The position numbers and the translations under genes are program-made. Of a stretch of 7,091 nt of DNA, positions 4,765-7,091 are shown in pieces (position 1 is the stretch's first letter; each line of letters begins with the position of its first letter). The stretch is from NCBI GenBank assembly GCA_050732575.1, contig JBOHRF010000264.1, forward strand, positions 1-7,091. The letters are read 5' to 3'. The notes below the pieces were generated by a model that worked only from the letters and a program-made list of their open reading frames with translations, did no database searches and was not told the origin of the DNA. Source of the DNA: JBBDWZ01 sp050732575 (GTDB lineage: Bacteria; Gemmatimonadota; Gemmatimonadetes; Longimicrobiales; RSA9).

Positions 4765-5116
4765 GGTGCCCGTCGCTGAGCGCAACTTTTGCCCCGGCCA
4801 GGCCGTCGTAGTAAGCGCGCATGCCAGGGCGCCGGTAGAAAAACCAATAGAGCGGAATGCTCAGCAGAGCCCACACCGTGGTGCTGGGAATAGTGGCTAA
4901 CCAGGCCTGACTCGGCGTAATCAGCAACCCAAACAGACTGAAGCCCGCTGGATAGGTGACGCAAAGTGTCCGAGCCCAGCTGCGCGGGATGTCGCCAGTC
5001 GCCACTGACCCGTCATTGCTGGCAGTAAAGAACAAGAAGAGGGCGCTGGCCGCGTAGAGCCCGAGCAGTACACTCACCACCGGAGCGACCCGGATCAGTA
5101 GCGGCTTAGCCGTCAT
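4748..5116 (-). CDS. Small integral membrane protein of unknown function
   Basis: A 122-residue hydrophobic protein. Predicted segments are TM1 at about 10-31 (VAPVVSVLLGLYAASALFLFF), a short or re-entrant hydrophobic stretch about 53-67, and a TM at about 74-94 (IPSTTVWALLSIPLYWFFY) followed by the basic RRPGMR, which suggests a cytoplasmic C-terminus. The tail is polar (GAKVALSDGHQRAQQ). I do not recognise a family. ATG 5116 lies 11 bp inside the end of the upstream 113-residue ORF, so translation may be coupled; a weak GAGTG precedes the start. If the upstream gene is restored to its likely original frame it would end at 5147 and the overlap would disappear. It is the last gene of a minus-strand run 5882-4748 and converges with the secreted-protein gene. 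Confidence 0.7.
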   Translation of the reverse strand: MTAKPLLIRVAPVVSVLLGLYAASALFLFFTASNDGSVATGDIPRSWARTLCVTYPAGFSLFGLLITPSQAWLATIPSTTVWALLSIPLYWFFYRRPGMRAYYDGLAGAKVALSDGHQRAQQ

Positions 5117-5447
5117 TGAAGCACTCAGTGGATGCCTCGCGGATCGTCACACATAAAGCTTGGCCTACGCTGCCTGCGCAGCATCCAAACTGTCTTCGCC
5201 GTTGGGCAATCGACCACTCACGTGTAACTCGGTCGATCGCAACAGTGGTCCAGCCGTGGCCATCTTCGCCCGAGATGTGAACGAGCAAGGTGTCCTTGTT
5301 ATGCTCGACGCGAACGCGGTGCACCGGATTGCCTTCTTCTTCCAGGCCGCGTACGGCCCGGCCGCGGAGAACACGGCCTACGAACGAGGTCCAGCGAGGA
5401 CTGCGCCTGCGCGGCATCGCAACGGTATGGCTGCACGCGTCTGTCAT
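5106..5447 (-). pseudogene. Small basic protein of unknown function, probably frameshifted near its C-terminus
   Basis: The ORF encodes 113 residues: a basic N-terminus (MPRRRSPRWTSFVGRVLRGR, 11-30) and a well-ordered central region (VHRVRVEHNKDTLLVHISGEDGHGWTTVAIDRVTREWSIAQRRRQ, 42-86, shown here only by its key pieces DTLLVHIS, GWTTVAIDR and REWSIAQ). After Gln86 it becomes Cys-rich and disordered (FGCCAGSVGQ). Dropping one T from the TTT there (plus-strand AAA 5187-5189) gives LDAAQAA, a TAG at 5165-5167, then AKLYV and TGA at 5147. That reads like the natural end, with a Tyr codon mutated to TAG. I recall similar small proteins ending this way but cannot name the family. The start is firm: AGGAG (5456-5460) lies 8 nt before ATG 5447. 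It may still be expressed as the altered 113-residue form. DUF4260 lies 45 bp upstream. Confidence 0.6.
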
Positions 5448-5455
5448 CGCGATAA

Positions 5456-5460
5456 CTCCT
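5456..5460 (-). promoter_or_regulatory. Strong ribosome-binding site of the 113-residue ORF
   Basis: AGGAG on the minus strand, 8 nt before ATG 5447. It supports this start over the internal ATG 10 codons later. Confidence 0.6.
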
Positions 5461-5492
5461 GAGATTTGCGAATTGTCACGTTGCCATGGACC

Positions 5493-5882
5493 TCAGGCGG
5501 TCGGAGCGACCCGCCCCACGATGCCAAGATGTGTGTTGCGAAAGGCACTCGCGAACTTCAACCCGAGACCGAGTGCACGATCCATCCCGATGTGCGCGGT
5601 CCAGATCAGGCAAATGGCCCAAAGGATCGGCACGGAAGAGAAATACGCGACGGCCGCTACGAGTACGGGCGCGAGGTACGAGTGGAATGCGTTGTAGACC
5701 GTCGCCCCGACACGAGGCCCGGCGGCGTACGCACCGAGCGCCACGTCAGGGAGGAGCAGGAGCAGCGCGAAGAGCCACCACGACGCACCGAGTTCGCGGT
5801 AGCCAATGACTGCAGCCACCAACACTGCGAGTCCTTCGAGCCGGAGCAGTAATCGTGGTATTCCAGAAACGGGCGTATCCAT
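5493..5882 (-). CDS. DUF4260 family membrane protein
   Basis: A 129-residue protein. It matches the DUF4260 pattern in order: LLRLEGLAVLVAAVIGY (11-27), WWLFALLLLLPDVALGAYAAGPRVGA (35-60), YNAFHSYLAPVLVAAVAYF (63-81), ILWAICLIWTAHIGMDRALGLGLK (86-109), and a terminal AFRNTHLG-I. The R-x-E at the start of TM1, LPD plus GPRVG between helices, and AHIGMDR-x-LG-x-GLK are the recognisable family signatures. About four transmembrane helices are expected in the inner membrane. The biochemical role of the family is not known to me. The start at ATG 5882 has a G-rich ribosome-binding site (GGGGGGA, 5886-5892) a few nt upstream. The gene appears complete, in contrast to its neighbours. It begins a minus-strand run with the 113- and 122-residue ORFs (45-bp gap, then overlap). 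Confidence 0.88.
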   Translation of the reverse strand: MDTPVSGIPRLLLRLEGLAVLVAAVIGYRELGASWWLFALLLLLPDVALGAYAAGPRVGATVYNAFHSYLAPVLVAAVAYFSSVPILWAICLIWTAHIGMDRALGLGLKFASAFRNTHLGIVGRVAPTA

Positions 5883-6077
5883 GCTTCCCCCCAGAGTATG
5901 GAGATCGGTCCAGCGCCTCGGTCCAAGCTGCGCGGGCTTCGCGCACCGGTCAAACCATCTGCACGGTCACACACGCCTATTGGGCGCGGCGGTAGAGAAA
6001 ACGACGAGCCCCGTAAACAAATCGCGAGGCTGTTGGGCCAGAACAGAGCTCAGACAGCAAGGTGTCACTCATCACGG
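5883..6077. other. 195-bp intergenic region upstream of the DUF4260 gene
   Basis: No supported gene. It contains a 6-bp stem hairpin TGCGCG-GGCTT-CGCGCA (5929-5945) without a U-tract and a 31-codon minus-strand ORF (6072-5977) lacking a ribosome-binding site. It probably holds the promoter for the 5882-4748 run, but no clear promoter boxes were seen. Confidence 0.35.
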
Positions 6078-6407
6078 TCAGCTCGGCGGGTCAGTATGAT
6101 CCAAATGACGAAATCGCGAATCGCAGGACCAGAAAACATATAGCCGCAACAACGAAGACCGACATGTAAGCACGATTACAACGATTGCCGCACGTGACGA
6201 GTGGAAGACATCTCCAAATGTGAAAATGAGCAAGGCACAGCCCAGGTTGAACATCACGATCCAGGGGCAGAAACTGCGCCGCTGGTCTACTGTTACCACA
6301 TCATTCCAGGAAAACTCTTTCCCTCCGCCAGGGCGCAGAAGGACGAGCCCAACCATGAGGACATTGACGATGATCACGAGCACGGCGATGACAATCGGCA
6401 ATGACAT
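6078..6407 (-). CDS. Small three-helix membrane protein, 3' end possibly frameshifted
   Basis: A 109-residue protein from ATG 6407. AGAGGGA (6412-6418) 4 nt upstream fixes this start over the longer ORF to 6611, whose extra part belongs to the methyltransferase remnant. TM1 is residues 3-24 (LPIVIAVLVIIVNVLMVGLVLL), then a loop RPGGGKEFSWNDVVTVDQRR, TM2 about 47-65 (CPWIVMFNLGCALLIFTFG), and a third hydrophobic stretch starting AAIVVIVL (73-80). After residue 80 the frame turns Arg/Ser/His-rich. The adjacent frame instead reads YMSVFVVAAICFLVLRFAI and then SSFGSY before a stop at 6091, completing a helix, so a one-base loss near 6168-6172 is likely. I recognise no family. It lies 38 bp downstream of the broken methyltransferase, same strand. 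Base composition is visibly less GC-rich than the neighbours, suggesting separate acquisition. Confidence 0.55.
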   Translation of the reverse strand: MSLPIVIAVLVIIVNVLMVGLVLLRPGGGKEFSWNDVVTVDQRRSFCPWIVMFNLGCALLIFTFGDVFHSSRAAIVVIVLTCRSSLLRLYVFWSCDSRFRHLDHTDPPS

Positions 6408-6444
6408 GCGATCCCTCTGAAGACCTGTCGGACAGCCTGCATCC

Positions 6445-7047
6445 TCAGACTTCGGCCTCGAATTCCACGACCAGCTCATTTCCGTGACCGTAGGCTTCTC
6501 CGGAAGCTGGATCCTGGCTCGGCGCGCGTAACACACCACTCGCCCACCGTCAGACAGATACCTCCCAGTCGATCTCATGCTCTCGTGTGGACCAACGAGC
6601 GATGAGTTCATCGTGACTCGGCCCGATCCTGAACGTGTTCAGGATGCAGCGGCCGCCTGGACGCAGGTGCTGGCGGATGCCCGCAAACAAGCCCTGCACC
6701 TGGCTGTCCGTTTCGAGATTCTGGGAAACGCGATAGGGGGCGATTACGAAATCAAATGTGGATCGGAGGTGAAAGTTGGAGATGTCGCCGCGTGTGACCT
6801 CCGCGTTTCGGATTCCGGCGCCGTCGAGTTTGGCGCGGCAGATCTCGAGCATGGCCTGGGAGTGATCGATGCCATGAAGAACGGCGCAATGTTGGGCGAG
6901 CGGAACCGTGACCCGGCCAGTACCACAGCCGAGCTCCAGGACGCGCGAGGCGAACGAAGGCAGCCGACCCAGGTAGAACGGGACGTCATTCGGCAGGTCG
7001 GGGGCGAGGTCGTAAAACTTTGCCGCAAGCGCGCGTGGATCAATCAT
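6445..7047 (-). pseudogene. Class I SAM-dependent methyltransferase, disrupted (frameshift plus internal deletion)
   Basis: Frame 1 (7047-6550, 165 residues) starts MIDPRALAAKFYDLAPD and has the Rossmann SAM-binding set: VLELGCGTGRV (36-46), GIDHS with acidic Asp61, RGDIS with Asp88, FDFVIAPYRVSQNL (98-111), LRPGGRCILNTF (128-139), and REHEIDWEV (155-163), then a stop. Frame 2 continues with SDGGRVVCYARRARI (6554-6510), the segment that normally follows DWEV. Frame 3 then gives GEAYGHGNELVVEFEAEV and a TGA at 6445-6447, a family-typical C-terminus. One base was therefore lost at about 6556-6561. Roughly 45-60 codons usually found between the second and third pieces are missing, with a joint near 6495-6512. 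Intact relatives are about 240-260 residues. The start ATG has no Shine-Dalgarno sequence, and the frame stays open to the window edge. A truncated 165-residue product with the cofactor fold but no C-terminal cap may still be made. Confidence 0.8.
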
Positions 7048-7091
7048 AGAATGTTGGGGGATACCGACGCATCCTTCGCGGTAGCTATCGG

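Noticed and set aside
5466..5852. Plus-strand open frame of 128 codons
   Set aside because: Antisense of the DUF4260 gene; charged, low-order sequence.
5977..6072. 31-residue minus-strand ORF (MSDTLLSELCSG...)
   Set aside because: No ribosome-binding site and no recognisable homology; ORFs this short are expected by chance.
6408..6611. N-terminal extension of the three-helix membrane protein
   Set aside because: These codons include a displaced piece of the methyltransferase (SDGGRVVCYARRARI), and ATG 6407 has its own good ribosome-binding site.

Overview
This is a GC-rich bacterial accessory region. Gene style (an ArsR regulator, a DUF3455-type lipoprotein, a DUF4260 membrane protein, a VOC protein, many small orphan genes) and GCGTCAC heptamer arrays at gene ends suggest a gammaproteobacterium of the Xanthomonadales/Steroidobacter sort. 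That placement is inference; no rRNA or marker gene is present. No tRNA, rRNA, CRISPR array, transposase or integrase was seen.

Left block (1-3744), all read on the minus strand. In transcription order it holds a VOC/glyoxalase-fold protein (3744-3358), a membrane-anchored zinc-independent MDR/quinone-oxidoreductase (3213-2110), a calcineurin-like metallophosphoesterase (1964-1140), a divergent protein-kinase-fold protein (1014-172), and the first 25 codons of an ArsR-family regulator (77 to the window edge). All four complete genes look intact. Heptamer arrays sit at the 3' ends of the phosphoesterase and kinase genes, where they supply the last codons and the stop of each. A third array, in opposite orientation, abuts the kinase start codon, so the kinase ORF is bracketed by inverted copies.

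Middle (3745-4732) is the only plus-strand part. A DUF3455-type lipoprotein gene keeps its signal peptide and N-terminal half, then stops resembling its family near 4290. A small secreted orphan protein (GTG start at 4358) begins about 70 bp further on, inside the residual reading frame.

Right block (4748-7091), again all minus strand, holds a methyltransferase, a small three-helix membrane protein, a DUF4260 protein, a 113-residue basic protein and a 122-residue membrane protein. Decay is concentrated here. The methyltransferase is spread over three frames with an internal deletion. The 113-residue ORF shows a probable frameshift plus a nonsense codon. The three-helix protein probably has a frameshifted 3' end. 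DUF4260 looks intact.

The genes do not form an obvious pathway. Several look like independently acquired single-gene modules. The two most notable signals are the heptamer arrays, which stop translation in all frames in one orientation and are fully open in the other, and the cluster of broken genes between about 4290 and 6560.
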